A stretch of 39,310 nucleotides of DNA from a bacterium (GCA_021161555.1 JAGHAI010000108.1:1-39310), one strand, 5' to 3'. Counted from the first letter of the stretch, positions 14,952-23,240 are shown. Numbers and translations are program-made. The notes: generated by a model from the sequence alone, not told the origin.

Positions 14952-15563
14952 ATGAGCGAACTAAAAGCAATCATAGGTCTTGGCAATCCAGGAGACAGAT
15001 ATTCAAATACACGGCACAACATAGGTTATCTCGTCGTCGATGCCCTTCTGCAAAAATTTCGCGGGAACTGGAAACCAGGTCGGGGAAACTTTTTCTACGC
15101 ACAGGTGAAAATTGGAGGGAAATCTATTTATCTTCTGCGCTCATCGACATATATGAACGACAGCGGCATCGGAGTGACAGGCGCTGTGCAAAAGTTAAAT
15201 TTTTTTCCGGATGAACTACTTGTGATTCTCGACGATTTTGCACTTCCGTTCGGGCAAATTCGCATAAGAAAAAGCGGCTCAGACGGCGGGCACAACGGTC
15301 TCGCATCGATAATATATCATCTGAATACACAGGATTTTCCACGAATGCGCATCGGCATCGGACCGCTGCCCGATGGAATGAGCAGCGCCAATTTTGTTCT
15401 CGGTGAATTTCTCGAAGACGAACGGAAAGCACTTCCTCAAATAATCGATAGATGTTCCGATGCTGTGGTCGTCGCAGTTCGGCAGGGAATTGACAGGGCA
15501 ATGGAAAAATTCAATAGACGCATAAACGAGAAAGATAGAGAACTGCAGAACAACAAAATATAA
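14952..15563 (+). CDS. pth: Peptidyl-tRNA hydrolase
   Basis: 203 residues. Pth frees tRNA from peptides dropped by the ribosome. Conserved points: IIGLGNPGDRYSNTRHNIGY (8-27; Asn12 and catalytic His23), the STYMNDSGIGV segment with Asn, LLVILDDFALPFGQIRIRKSGSDGGHNGLASI (catalytic Asp, plus the GGHNG loop) and FPRMRIGIGPL. The last 20 residues are charged and outside the family core. Divergent from mazG, 112 bp apart, and 17 bp before iorA. The common neighbour rplY is absent. Confidence 0.96.
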   Translation: MSELKAIIGLGNPGDRYSNTRHNIGYLVVDALLQKFRGNWKPGRGNFFYAQVKIGGKSIYLLRSSTYMNDSGIGVTGAVQKLNFFPDELLVILDDFALPFGQIRIRKSGSDGGHNGLASIIYHLNTQDFPRMRIGIGPLPDGMSSANFVLGEFLEDERKALPQIIDRCSDAVVVAVRQGIDRAMEKFNRRINEKDRELQNNKI

Positions 15564-15580
15564 ATTGGAGGGAGAAAAAA

Positions 15581-17374
15581 GTGAGGGAAAAATTATTATT
15601 GTCGGGCAATGAGGCAGTTGCCCGTGGCGCTTATGAAGCAGGCGTGCATTTCGCCGCTGCCTATCCGGGAACGCCATCGACGGAGATTCTCGAGGCGATA
15701 GCGAAAAACTACGCCGATAAAATCAAGTGCCAGTGGGCAACGAATGAAAAAGTCGCTGTGGAAGTCGGCATCGGAGCATGCTATGGCGGGGCAAGAACGC
15801 TGACAGCGATGAAACATGTCGGCGTGAATGTCGCGGCAGACCCACTTTTCACGCTATCGGAAACGGGAGTGAACGGCGGATTTATCCTCGTCTCCGCAGA
15901 CGACCCGGGGCTCCACTCATCTCAAAATGAGCAGGACAACAGAAGATATGCAAAATTTGCCAAAATGATTCTGCTCGAACCTTCCAATTCGCAGGAAGCA
16001 AAGGACTTCGTGAAAATAGGGATAAATCTTTCCGAAAAGTTCGACCTGCCTGTGATGTTGCGAATAACGACACGGATTTCCCATTCAAAAAGTGTGGTCG
16101 AAATCAGTGAACGCGAAGAAGTGCCGGTGAAGGAATACATCCCCGACATTAAGAAGCGAGTTGTGATACCATCGCACGCGAGAGTGCTGCACAGAAAACT
16201 CGAAGAGCGATTGCTCGAAGTGAAAAAATATGCGAACGAAATCGAAATTAACAAAATCATAGATGGAAATTACACAAAGGACGGCAAAAAAATCGGCATC
16301 ATTTCGAGCGGTATTTCTTTTAATTATGCTCGTGAAGTTTTTCCCGACGCAAGAATGTTGAAACTCGGTATGCCATATCCTTTCCCTGTGGAGCTTGCCA
16401 GAGAATTTGTGGATTCGGTGGATGAGATATGGATAATTGAGGAAAATGAGCCGTTCATAGAAGAGGAACTTCGCATAGCGGAACTGGGCGACAAAATCAC
16501 AGTCGGCAAGGACAAAATTCCTCTCTGCGGGGAACTCAATCAGGCAATCATTCGCGAAGCCATTCTTGGAGAAACTCCTCGCACACCTGAAGTCGATGTA
16601 TCGCAACTGCCCGCAAGACCTCCCGTTCTCTGCCCTGGATGTCCACATAGAGGAATATTTTATGTCGCGAAAAAGTTAAAACTGCACGGGACAACGGACA
16701 TAGGATGCTACACTCTTGGCGTAATTCCGCCGCTTGAACAGGGTGAAACCTGCAACTGTATGGGCGCATCCATCGGCGTCGCATACGGAATTGGCATCGC
16801 TCAGGGAAAGGAGGTCGGCAAAAAATTTCTGGCATACATCGGCGATTCGACATTTTTGCACAGCGGAATGACAGGATTGGTCAACATCGCATATAACAAA
16901 GGAAATACCGTGGTCTGCATACTCGATAATTCCACCACAGCGATGACAGGACACCAGCCACATCCAGGGACGGGCATTACGATAACGGGCGAAAAAACCT
17001 TCAAGGCGGACTATGCGGAAATAGCGAAGGCGCTCGGCATAAAAAAGGTTTTCAAGACCGACGCATACAATCTGCAGGAAATTGAAAAGGCCCTGAAGGA
17101 AGCAACGGAAACCGACGAACCCGCAGTAATCATCAATCAGGGGCGATGTATTCTGCTCGACTGGAAAAAACTGGACATCGTTCCGTTCCGCGTTGACCCG
17201 GAAAAATGCACCGCCTGTGGAATATGTCTGCGCGTCGGCTGCCCCGCAATATCAAAGGACCCGAAAACAGGAAAAGCAGTGATAGACGAACTGCTCTGCG
17301 CCGGTAACTACTGCACCGTATGCGCACAGGTTTGCCCATTTGATGCAATTTCTCAGGCGGACGATGATAATTAA
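15581..17374 (+). CDS. iorA: Indolepyruvate:ferredoxin oxidoreductase alpha subunit
   Basis: 597 residues, GTG start with GGAGGGAG 6-7 nt upstream. IorA with IorB oxidatively decarboxylates aryl pyruvates from aromatic amino acids to aryl-acetyl-CoA, reducing ferredoxin; it is an oxygen-sensitive enzyme of anaerobes. Domains in order: pyrimidine-binding domain (AAYPGTPSTEILE; about 1-160), domain with DDPGLHSSQNEQDNR, TPP-binding domain with CPGCPHRGIFY, GCYTLG and GDSTFLHSGMTGLVNIAYN (about 350-500), and a C-terminal ferredoxin domain (about 540-590) with CTACGICLRVGCPAI and CAGNYCTVCAQVCPFDAI. A strong terminator follows, and iorB, usually the next gene, is not in the window. Confidence 0.95.
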   Translation: MREKLLLSGNEAVARGAYEAGVHFAAAYPGTPSTEILEAIAKNYADKIKCQWATNEKVAVEVGIGACYGGARTLTAMKHVGVNVAADPLFTLSETGVNGGFILVSADDPGLHSSQNEQDNRRYAKFAKMILLEPSNSQEAKDFVKIGINLSEKFDLPVMLRITTRISHSKSVVEISEREEVPVKEYIPDIKKRVVIPSHARVLHRKLEERLLEVKKYANEIEINKIIDGNYTKDGKKIGIISSGISFNYAREVFPDARMLKLGMPYPFPVELAREFVDSVDEIWIIEENEPFIEEELRIAELGDKITVGKDKIPLCGELNQAIIREAILGETPRTPEVDVSQLPARPPVLCPGCPHRGIFYVAKKLKLHGTTDIGCYTLGVIPPLEQGETCNCMGASIGVAYGIGIAQGKEVGKKFLAYIGDSTFLHSGMTGLVNIAYNKGNTVVCILDNSTTAMTGHQPHPGTGITITGEKTFKADYAEIAKALGIKKVFKTDAYNLQEIEKALKEATETDEPAVIINQGRCILLDWKKLDIVPFRVDPEKCTACGICLRVGCPAISKDPKTGKAVIDELLCAGNYCTVCAQVCPFDAISQADDDN

Positions 17375-17407
17375 AAAAATCCTGCTGGCGAAAAATTTTT
17401 TTAGAAA

Positions 17408-17442
17408 CAGCGGGCGGTAAAAAATCGCCCGCTGAATTTTTT
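17408..17442. terminator. Rho-independent terminator after iorA
   Basis: A perfect 9-bp stem CAGCGGGCG/CGCCCGCTG, with a 9-nt A-rich loop, is followed by AATTTTTT. Flanking A-rich sequence upstream of the stem means it could also end the leftward hicBA transcript. Confidence 0.9.
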
Positions 17443-17472
17443 AAAAAATACTTCGTTCGCCTTTTTCGGTGT

Positions 17473-17697
17473 CTATAAAAGTTTTTCCAATTCTTCCCAG
17501 TGCATTCCTATATCTTTCAAAATTTTCTTCAATATTCCCTTTGAGACATCCCTCCCCTTATGAACGGGAATAGTCAACCACCTACCATCTTTATTTTTCA
17601 TCACAATATGACTGCCGCTGGAACGAATTTTCTTAAACCCAAGTTTCTCAAGTGCGCGCAGAAGTTTCGTGGGACTAACTGGATGCAGTCGGCTCAT
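17473..17697 (-). CDS. hicA: HicA-type mRNA interferase toxin
   Basis: 74 residues from ATG 17697, chosen because GGAGG precedes it; a TTG at 17706 is also in frame. HicA toxins are small double-stranded-RNA-binding-fold ribonucleases that cut mRNA. The fold pattern is clear: SPTKLLRALEKLGFKKIRSS, then GSHIVMKNKDGRWLTIPVHK with the catalytic His of GSH, and GRDVSKGILKKILKDIGM. The start lies inside the end of the hicB gene (23-bp overlap), a coupled antitoxin-first order. Confidence 0.93.
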   Translation of the reverse strand: MSRLHPVSPTKLLRALEKLGFKKIRSSGSHIVMKNKDGRWLTIPVHKGRDVSKGILKKILKDIGMHWEELEKLL

Positions 17698-17908
17698 ATA
17701 TTTCAACCTCCTCCACTGCTCGCTCTATTGGAACATCCTCGCCGAGCTGTTTTCGAGCCTCGATGTGAAGACGAATAGCGTCCTGAATATTCATAAGCGC
17801 TTCCTCATAACTTTTGCCCTGACTATAACATCCTTGCAAGGCGGGAACTTCGGCGATATAATCGCCATCCTCATCCTGCTCGATTATCACGGTATATCTA
17901 TAACGCAT
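17675..17908 (-). CDS. hicB: HicB-type antitoxin
   Basis: 77 residues. The partial RNase H-like HicB fold is seen: RYTVIIEQDEDGDYIAEVPALQGCYSQGKSYEEALMNIQDAI. It ends soon after the fold (VPIERAVEEVEIYEP), so it lacks the C-terminal HTH or ribbon-helix-helix found in longer HicBs; DNA binding, if any, would need other surfaces. It would neutralise HicA directly. GGAG with a 9-nt spacer precedes the ATG. Confidence 0.93.
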   Translation of the reverse strand: MRYRYTVIIEQDEDGDYIAEVPALQGCYSQGKSYEEALMNIQDAIRLHIEARKQLGEDVPIERAVEEVEIYEPTASS

Positions 17909-17937
17909 TATGGGAACTCCTTGTTTTTCCCGATTAA

Positions 17938-17966
17938 AATATATACAGTAAAAAATTTTATGTAAA
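17938..17966 (-). promoter_or_regulatory. Candidate promoter of hicBA
   Basis: On the minus strand: -35 TTTACA (17966-17961), 17-bp spacer, -10 TATATT (17943-17938), giving a leader of about 22 nt. An imperfect palindrome (TACAGTAAAA with TTTTATGTA) lies in the spacer and could be an operator. Confidence 0.45.
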
Positions 17967-18135
17967 TATCAACTTTTCCCTATGTTTTGGAATCGGGCGC
18001 TCGGGTTTTCTTGCCGTTTCAAGCCGTTCCTCAAAAATTATTTCATATTTGTTTACTTTATCCTCCCGAGTTTATATTTCAAAATCGCATTGCGAATCTG
18101 CTTTACCCGATAAGGAATTTTAAAAAGTTTTTCAG
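17958..18135 (-). pseudogene. Decayed coding fragment between hicB and an exported protein gene
   Basis: On the minus strand, two short open stretches read like one protein in two frames. The first, KLFKIPYRVKQIRNAILKYK, ends at a stop at 18053; the second, KYEIIFEERLETARKPERPI plus a few residues, ends at 17958. They meet near 18060, with a frame change of one base. Neither has a start codon or ribosome site. A frameshifted remnant is likely; I cannot name the family. Confidence 0.3.
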
Positions 18136-18797
18136 TCGCTGATTTTGGCGGAAATTACAGAATAGAAATGCTGCATCCTAACCGTTGAAGAGCTTGACGG
18201 CATTCTATACAGCAGATGAAAATCGATGATGTCGGTTTCGCCAGCGTCCCAGGTGCTATCGCCGAGGGCAGATGGGTCTTCCGCATAAAGATTTTCAAAT
18301 TCGTCTGTCGTGCCGATGTCTTCCGGGAGAACAGTCCAATCGGCAGCGGGGTCCGTGGAAAGTGTTGGGTCTGCGGATTCAAAGGCATAAGAACCAACAA
18401 GTGTGTCAACGCCCCGACAGAGAGTATCGGAAAAGTCAGAATGCACCCAATCGGGTCCGCTCAAACTCTCGTTGAAAAAGGCATTTATGTCGAGAGTAAT
18501 TCCGCCGGTGTTTTCAATCCAGAATATATGGTGAATTTTGTCGCAGGGCATAACTGGTGCAGTGGCGGAATCGAGCGATGCGGAAAAAGTGTCTGCGTCG
18601 AGGGAAAACGAGAGCGGCGGAGTTGTATTTTCCACGCCCGTGCCGCCTTCGTTGCATATCCACGAAGCACCAATCATACGAACAGAAAGAATTATATATA
18701 CAGTATCTGGCGAAGAAGAACTCGTCCAATCCTGCCCAAAAGAAAGCATAACAATGCCGAGAATAACAATAAATGTAATGTATGTTTCTTTCTTCAT
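18132..18797 (-). CDS. Exported protein of unknown function
   Basis: 221 residues. Residues 1-22 are a signal peptide (TFIVILGIVMLSFGQ). The mature part is acidic, rich in Ser, Thr, Asp and Pro, and beta-like, with a short segment HHIFWIENTGGITLDINAFF that recalls domains in which a 'gap in covering' sentence frame marks Ig-like surface proteins; this resemblance is weak. Only three cysteines are present in the mature part. It has no Por sorting tail, so a periplasmic or outer-surface location by another route is expected. The gene stands alone between a decayed fragment and an AT-rich spacer. I do not recognise the family. Confidence 0.7.
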   Translation of the reverse strand: MKKETYITFIVILGIVMLSFGQDWTSSSSPDTVYIILSVRMIGASWICNEGGTGVENTTPPLSFSLDADTFSASLDSATAPVMPCDKIHHIFWIENTGGITLDINAFFNESLSGPDWVHSDFSDTLCRGVDTLVGSYAFESADPTLSTDPAADWTVLPEDIGTTDEFENLYAEDPSALGDSTWDAGETDIIDFHLLYRMPSSSSTVRMQHFYSVISAKISD

Positions 18798-18888
18798 CGC
18801 TTAATAAATATTTTTTTTAGTATATATAAAAATAAAATTTCTGCAAGAAATCTTTTTAATTAAAAAGTGAATTTGAAATTATCTTATA

Positions 18889-18961
18889 AATTCCCCAGAA
18901 AAGAGGGGCAAAGGATTAGGGGATTCATTTTGTATTGTTTAATTTGCATTTTGCATTCTGC
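18889..18961. repeat. Candidate intergenic repeat-like segment
   Basis: Between 18889 and 18961 are a CCCC-A-rich-GGGG motif (18893-18908), a further AGGGGATT, and an end with TTTGCATTTTGCATTCTGC. Such compact 'TGCAAAATGC' plus 'CCCCTCTTTTCTGGGG' texts resemble dispersed intergenic elements in other genomes. In one copy alone it cannot be proven. Nothing else is seen from 18798 to 18888. Confidence 0.3.
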
Positions 18962-20389
18962 CTATTCTTCCTCATAGTGCACGACGAATGCTTTTAGATA
19001 AGTCATATGTTCTACGGCGAATTTTGGACCTTCGCGTCCCATACCGCTGTCCTTAATTCCGCCATAGGGCATAACATCGGCGCGGAATGTTGGCACATCG
19101 TTTACGATGACGCCGCCCACATTGATTTCCTGAAATGCCTTTCTGGCAGCCCTGATGTCGGCGGTGAAAATGCCTGCCTGCAATCCATATCTGCTGTCGT
19201 TGACCATCGCAATAGCCTCGTTGATGTCAACCACAGGGTTTACAACCACAAGCGGAGCAAAGGCTTCCTTCTGAATCACATCGGCGTTCTGCGGAACATT
19301 TGTAAGCACGGTTGGTTCGAACAGCGTTCCGTTTCTCTTTCCGCCACACAGCACATTTCCGCCCTTTGAAACTGCATCGGCTATCAGTCCTTCGATGCGA
19401 ACGGCATCCTTTTCCGAAATCACAGGACCGACATCGGTATTTTCCTGCAGCGGGTCTCCCAGTCTCAGCTTTGTTGACGCACTGACGATGTGTTCAACCA
19501 GTGTGTCGAAAATTGTCTCCTCAACATAAACTCTCTGAACGGATATGCAGACCTGCCCAGCCAGAGCCATTGCTCCGAGAACAATTCTATCTGCTGCTCG
19601 CAGCAGGTCGGCGTCCGCGAGGACGATTGCTGCGGAGTTTGAGCCGAGTTCCATAGCGATGTGCTTCATCCCGACCTTCGCGGCGAGTTTCTTGCCCACT
19701 TCTGCGCTTCCTGTGAATGTCACCACCTTTATTCTGTCGTCAGCCGCAATCGGCTCGGCAATTTTTGCACCACTTCCAGGAAGGACTGATACGGCATCGG
19801 CGGGATACCCGGCATCGAGGATGAGTTTGCCGAGCATAAGTCCTGTTATTGGCGTTGCGGAAGCGGGTTTCAGTATAAATGGATTACCTACGGATATGGC
19901 GGGCGCTATTTTGTGCATAGCAAGATTGAGCGGGAAATTAAAAGGCGTAATTGCAAGCACCGGTCCTGCGGGAAATCTCTGATAGAACCCCCATTTTTTT
20001 GCGCCGTTTGGTGCTATATCGTAGGGCAACACCTCTCCGATGGGTTCTCGTGTTAGAGCGGCGGCGAGTGCAAGGGTTTCCTGCGCCCTGCTGACCTCTC
20101 CTCGCGCTTCCCTTATCGTCTTGCCCATTTCAAGGGAAATTGTCCGCGCAAAGTCTTCCGCTCGCTGCGTGAGAAGATTTTTTGCGCGAAGCAAAATATC
20201 CTCGCGATGTCTCGCACAGAGATGGGATGTTTCGTCGAAAGAAAATTCTGCTCTGGATATAGCTTCTTCCACTATTTCCTCAGTCGCAGCACTGACGCGA
20301 CCAACAATCGAACCATCATAAGGCGAATGAATTTCAAATTTCTCATCGCTGTATATCTCCTTACCGCCCGCAATTAAAGGATAATCCAT
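18962..20389 (-). CDS. NAD(P)-dependent aldehyde dehydrogenase
   Basis: 475 residues, full ALDH length. ALDHs oxidise an aldehyde to its acid with NAD(P)+. Conserved motifs: the RFPAGPVLAITPFNFPLNLA loop (Asn of the oxyanion hole), KPASATP (cofactor-binding Lys), FTGSAEVGKK, the general base Glu in AMELGSNSAAIV, the catalytic Cys in GQVCISVQRVYVEE, and KEAFAPLVVV. MELGSN and GQVCISVQR are typical of the lactaldehyde/phosphonoacetaldehyde-type group, including archaeal lactaldehyde dehydrogenases; the substrate is not settled. It is divergent from the gene at 20498 and 0.5 kb from a microcompartment-type vertex protein, so a link to aldehyde handling is suggestive only. Confidence 0.93.
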   Translation of the reverse strand: MDYPLIAGGKEIYSDEKFEIHSPYDGSIVGRVSAATEEIVEEAISRAEFSFDETSHLCARHREDILLRAKNLLTQRAEDFARTISLEMGKTIREARGEVSRAQETLALAAALTREPIGEVLPYDIAPNGAKKWGFYQRFPAGPVLAITPFNFPLNLAMHKIAPAISVGNPFILKPASATPITGLMLGKLILDAGYPADAVSVLPGSGAKIAEPIAADDRIKVVTFTGSAEVGKKLAAKVGMKHIAMELGSNSAAIVLADADLLRAADRIVLGAMALAGQVCISVQRVYVEETIFDTLVEHIVSASTKLRLGDPLQENTDVGPVISEKDAVRIEGLIADAVSKGGNVLCGGKRNGTLFEPTVLTNVPQNADVIQKEAFAPLVVVNPVVDINEAIAMVNDSRYGLQAGIFTADIRAARKAFQEINVGGVIVNDVPTFRADVMPYGGIKDSGMGREGPKFAVEHMTYLKAFVVHYEEE

Positions 20390-20497
20390 AGCAAAACCCC
20401 CTTGTTAAGAAATTATTTTTAGACAACCAATAAAATAAAGATTATACCTTGACAACGAAAATATTTTTATAAATTTTTAAAAAATAAGGAGGGAAGT

Positions 20498-20884
20498 ATG
20501 AATATTGGGGTTGTTTTAATTGCTCTTTCTGTTCTCATTATGGCGTGGGCGCTGGAACGCATCTTCACGAAGATACAGACTGTTGAAAGGCACATTATTG
20601 GTCTGCGGAAACGAATAAAGACTATCGAAAAGCGCGTTATGAGAGGAAACATATCGACGGCAAAATCTTCAACGGCGACCAGAACTATCGGGTTTGCTCC
20701 GCAGAACACAAATCCGAAGCCCAAACAAAAATCTATGCCCACCGAAACTGTCTGCTCGTTCTGCGGAACAAAATACAGTATGGAACTGGATAAATGCCCA
20801 AAATGCAATCATATTAACATAGAAAAATACAGGGTGAGAAGAAATACATCTTCAAAAGATGCTGACGAAGACCTCGATATTTAA
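20498..20884 (+). CDS. Membrane-anchored zinc-ribbon protein, unknown function
   Basis: 128 residues, ATG with AGGAGGG upstream. Residues 2-19 are one hydrophobic helix (GVVLIALSVLIMAWAL), followed by a basic coiled-coil-like stretch (about 22-50), a low-complexity linker, and a zinc ribbon with CSFC (about 86-89) and CPKC (about 100-103). The C-terminus is acidic. This layout, an anchor, a coil and a ribbon, suggests a small scaffold or regulatory protein at the inner membrane. No family name can be given. Its stop overlaps that of the convergent vertex-protein gene by 4 bp (20881-20884). Confidence 0.75.
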   Translation: MNIGVVLIALSVLIMAWALERIFTKIQTVERHIIGLRKRIKTIEKRVMRGNISTAKSSTATRTIGFAPQNTNPKPKQKSMPTETVCSFCGTKYSMELDKCPKCNHINIEKYRVRRNTSSKDADEDLDI

Positions 20885-21174
20885 TTTTTGCGGTAGATTG
20901 TCTTATCTCCCATAATAATCTCGTCGATTATCGCCACAATTGATGTGTCAACAGGTCGATTTTTCAATCCGCTCGCCGTTCTGGCGGAACTTCCACGAAC
21001 TATTAAGACGATATCTCCAATGCCAGCGTCAACGATATCGACGCCGACCAATTTCAATCCTTTTGGCGTTAAGTCCTCTGGATTCAGTGCTTCAAGAGTT
21101 AGAAGTTTAAAACCCTTTATCAGTTCGTCCTTTCTTGTGGAAACGACAGTGCCGACCACCCTTGCTATTTCCAT
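20881..21174 (-). CDS. EutN/CcmL-type microcompartment vertex protein
   Basis: 97 residues. Family features: N-terminal IARVVGTVVSTRKDELIKGF, KLLTLEAL, LVGVDIVDAGIGDIVLIVRG, the SSART segment, and VDTSIVAIIDEI near the end. EutN, CcmL, CsoS4 and GrpN form pentamers that cap the corners of protein shells of bacterial microcompartments. No hexameric shell (BMC-H/T) gene, signature enzyme or other compartment gene is in the window. Instead it sits 37 bp after pilT and downstream of accB on the same strand. Either shell genes lie elsewhere or this is one of the stand-alone members of the family whose role is not known. Confidence 0.85.
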   Translation of the reverse strand: MEIARVVGTVVSTRKDELIKGFKLLTLEALNPEDLTPKGLKLVGVDIVDAGIGDIVLIVRGSSARTASGLKNRPVDTSIVAIIDEIIMGDKTIYRKN

Positions 21175-21211
21175 CTTTATCCCCTAATAATGTGTCGTGT
21201 CAACATAATTT

Positions 21212-22432
21212 TTACTTCTTATTTGGATATAACCCTCTGTCTTCTGCAAGAGGCTTTTCTTTCTTTTCATCGGAGAAATCTTCCGTGATTTCGTCTTTCT
21301 TCTTTTTCTTATCGTCTTCGCTTTCGATTTCAAATTCCTTCCATCCCTTATCGGAGCTTCCAACTATTCCAGCGACGCGAAGTTTGAAGTCGTCGGGATT
21401 GGAAGCGTGTGTTAGAGCAGTTTCGAGCGAAATCATCCCCCTTCTGTAGAAGTAGAACAGCGATTGGTCAATCGTCTGCATACCATACTGCACAGTTCCC
21501 TGCGAAATCAAATCCTTTACCGATGCAGTTTTTTCGGGGGTTACGATGCACTCGCGCACAGCTCCTGTGCCGACGAGGACTTCCACAGCGGGAACACGAC
21601 CTGGCTTGTCCGAACGATGGACGAGCCTCTGCGAAATCACAGCCTGAAGCGTGGATGCAAGAACCAATCTGATTTCCTGATGCTGATGAGGCGGGAAAAA
21701 CGAAAGAATTCGATATATCGTCTGCAGTGCGTCAAGCGTGTGCAGAGTGGAAAGGACAAGGTGTCCTGTGTCCGCTGCCTGAAGTGCGATTTGCATAGTG
21801 TCCATATCTCGTATCTCGCCCACCAGTATCACATCGGGGTCCTGTCTCATAGCACGGCGGAGAGATTCCGAGAAGGAAAATGTATCTATTCCGATTTCCC
21901 GTTGAGCAATTATGCTCTTCTTGTTCGTGTGAAGATACTCGATTGGGTCTTCGATGGTTATGATGTTCTCCGCGCGGGTTCTGTTTATGTAATCTATCAT
22001 AGAAGCCAGCGTCGTCGATTTTCCGGAGCCAGTTACACCAGTGACCAAAACTAATCCGCGTCGTTTTTCGGATATTCTGCGGACAATTGCGGGAAGATTC
22101 AGTTCCTCAAATCCGGGAATTTTTGTGTTAATCAGCCTGAATGCGGCGGCAAAAGTTTCCCGCTGGTGAAAGAGATTGACGCGAAATCTCTCCCCCGACT
22201 GCAACTGCAGCGCAAAGTCCAGCTCGAGTTCCCTGTCGAAGCGCTCGCGCTGTGATACTGTTAAAGTATGGTGCAGGATGTCCTCCATATCCTGCTGTTC
22301 TATGGGTGGGATTCCCTTCGCCCGTTTGAGCTCGCCGTGTATTCTGAAGACCGGTGGAACGCCGACACGAAGGTGCATATCCGATGCGGGAAGCTGCGGC
22401 ATTTGTTTTAACAAAGCAGTTATATCAATCAT
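21212..22432 (-). CDS. pilT: Type IV pilus retraction ATPase
   Basis: 406 residues. PilT hexamers drive pilus disassembly in twitching motility. Motifs in order: DMHLRVGVPPVFRIHGEL (N-domain), Walker A GVTGSGKST, Asp box ITIEDPIEYLH, AQREIG, LRRAMRQDPDVILVGEIRD (Walker B with His/Asp motif), TGHLVLSTLHTLDAL (His box) and QRLVHRSDKPGRVPAVEVLV. The C-terminal AIRNLIRE-like motif of classic PilT is only partly kept (ASVKDLISQGTVQYGMQTID). An extra tail of Lys/Asp/Glu (about 370-406) is unusual. No pilin or other pil gene is near, and it lies between accB and the vertex-protein gene. Confidence 0.95.
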   Translation of the reverse strand: MIDITALLKQMPQLPASDMHLRVGVPPVFRIHGELKRAKGIPPIEQQDMEDILHHTLTVSQRERFDRELELDFALQLQSGERFRVNLFHQRETFAAAFRLINTKIPGFEELNLPAIVRRISEKRRGLVLVTGVTGSGKSTTLASMIDYINRTRAENIITIEDPIEYLHTNKKSIIAQREIGIDTFSFSESLRRAMRQDPDVILVGEIRDMDTMQIALQAADTGHLVLSTLHTLDALQTIYRILSFFPPHQHQEIRLVLASTLQAVISQRLVHRSDKPGRVPAVEVLVGTGAVRECIVTPEKTASVKDLISQGTVQYGMQTIDQSLFYFYRRGMISLETALTHASNPDDFKLRVAGIVGSSDKGWKEFEIESEDDKKKKKDEITEDFSDEKKEKPLAEDRGLYPNKK

Positions 22433-22512
22433 ATTTTACTCCTTGAAATCTCCTGCTGACTTTTAAACATCACAAAGTTAAAAAGCAGCATATTATTTCA
22501 GATTTACATATT

Positions 22513-23028
22513 TCATTCGGGTTCAAGAAGGAACAACACCTGCCCGAACTCCACAGGTGACGCATCTTCAACTGATATTTTAACAATTTTGCCCGAAACT
22601 TCCGATTTCACTTCGTTGAAGAGTTTCATTGCTTCTATAAGGCACACCACCTGTCCCTTTGATATGTGGTCGCCAACTTCCACATAAGGCGGAGAATCTG
22701 GCGACGGCTTGCGATAGAATGTTCCAACCATCGGTGCTTTTATGGAAATGTATCTGTCTTCATCTTCAACTTTCTTCTCAGCGGGAATTTCTTCCTTTGG
22801 TGGTTCTTTTTCCTGCGGAACAGGAGTGCTTTGCTGTGCAGCTGGTTGAATTGGCGGCGAAGGCGGCGCAACTGTGGAAGTCACAACACCATTACTCTGA
22901 ACAGGAACTACACCAGAACTGCTCTTCCTGATAATGACCTTTCGACCGCCGAAATAATGGACTTCAAGCTCCGCTATATCGCTCGTTTCCACAAGCTCTA
23001 TCAGCTCTTTTATCTTGCTTCGATTCAT
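22513..23028 (-). CDS. accB: Biotin carboxyl carrier protein of acetyl-CoA carboxylase
   Basis: 171 residues from ATG 23028, chosen for the GAGGAG before it; an upstream in-frame ATG at 23076 lacks support. BCCP carries the biotin used to make malonyl-CoA for fatty acids. N-terminal AccB-type helix (IKELIELVETSDIAELEVHY), a Pro/Gln/Ala/Glu-rich linker (about 45-95), then the biotinyl domain with APMVGTFYRKPSPDSPPYVE and the biotinylation motif EAMKL (Lys of AMKLFNEV). accC, the usual next gene, is absent; pilT follows 80 bp on. Confidence 0.95.
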   Translation of the reverse strand: MNRSKIKELIELVETSDIAELEVHYFGGRKVIIRKSSSGVVPVQSNGVVTSTVAPPSPPIQPAAQQSTPVPQEKEPPKEEIPAEKKVEDEDRYISIKAPMVGTFYRKPSPDSPPYVEVGDHISKGQVVCLIEAMKLFNEVKSEVSGKIVKISVEDASPVEFGQVLFLLEPE

Positions 23029-23065
23029 AATTTTCTCCTCATTTGAAGAATTATATATCTTAGAA

Positions 23066-23092
23066 ATTATAATCATATAACATTGGTGTCAA
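23066..23092 (-). promoter_or_regulatory. Candidate promoter of accB
   Basis: Minus strand: -35 TTGACA (23092-23087) and -10 TATAAT (23071-23066) with a short 15-bp spacer; a shifted TAATTT gives 17. The strong boxes make a promoter likely, but the exact -10 is uncertain. Confidence 0.55.
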
Positions 23093-23240
23093 GAAATAAT
23101 GTCCACAGGGAGTCTGAAACTAATTCCTCATAGTTTTGAAATAATAATCTTAAGAACCTGGCTTTTCGATTTCCCGATGAGGCAAAGCAGATTTTTTCTT
23201 ATATGAAAAACAAATAATTTTGATTATGCTAAAAAAATTG

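Noticed and set aside
23158-23197. Terminator-like hairpin CTGGCTTT/AAAGCAG followed by ATTTTTT between accB and the zapB-like gene
   Set aside because: The stem needs a bulge and a long loop, and no rightward gene precedes it. A small RNA ending here cannot be excluded, but I see no promoter for it.
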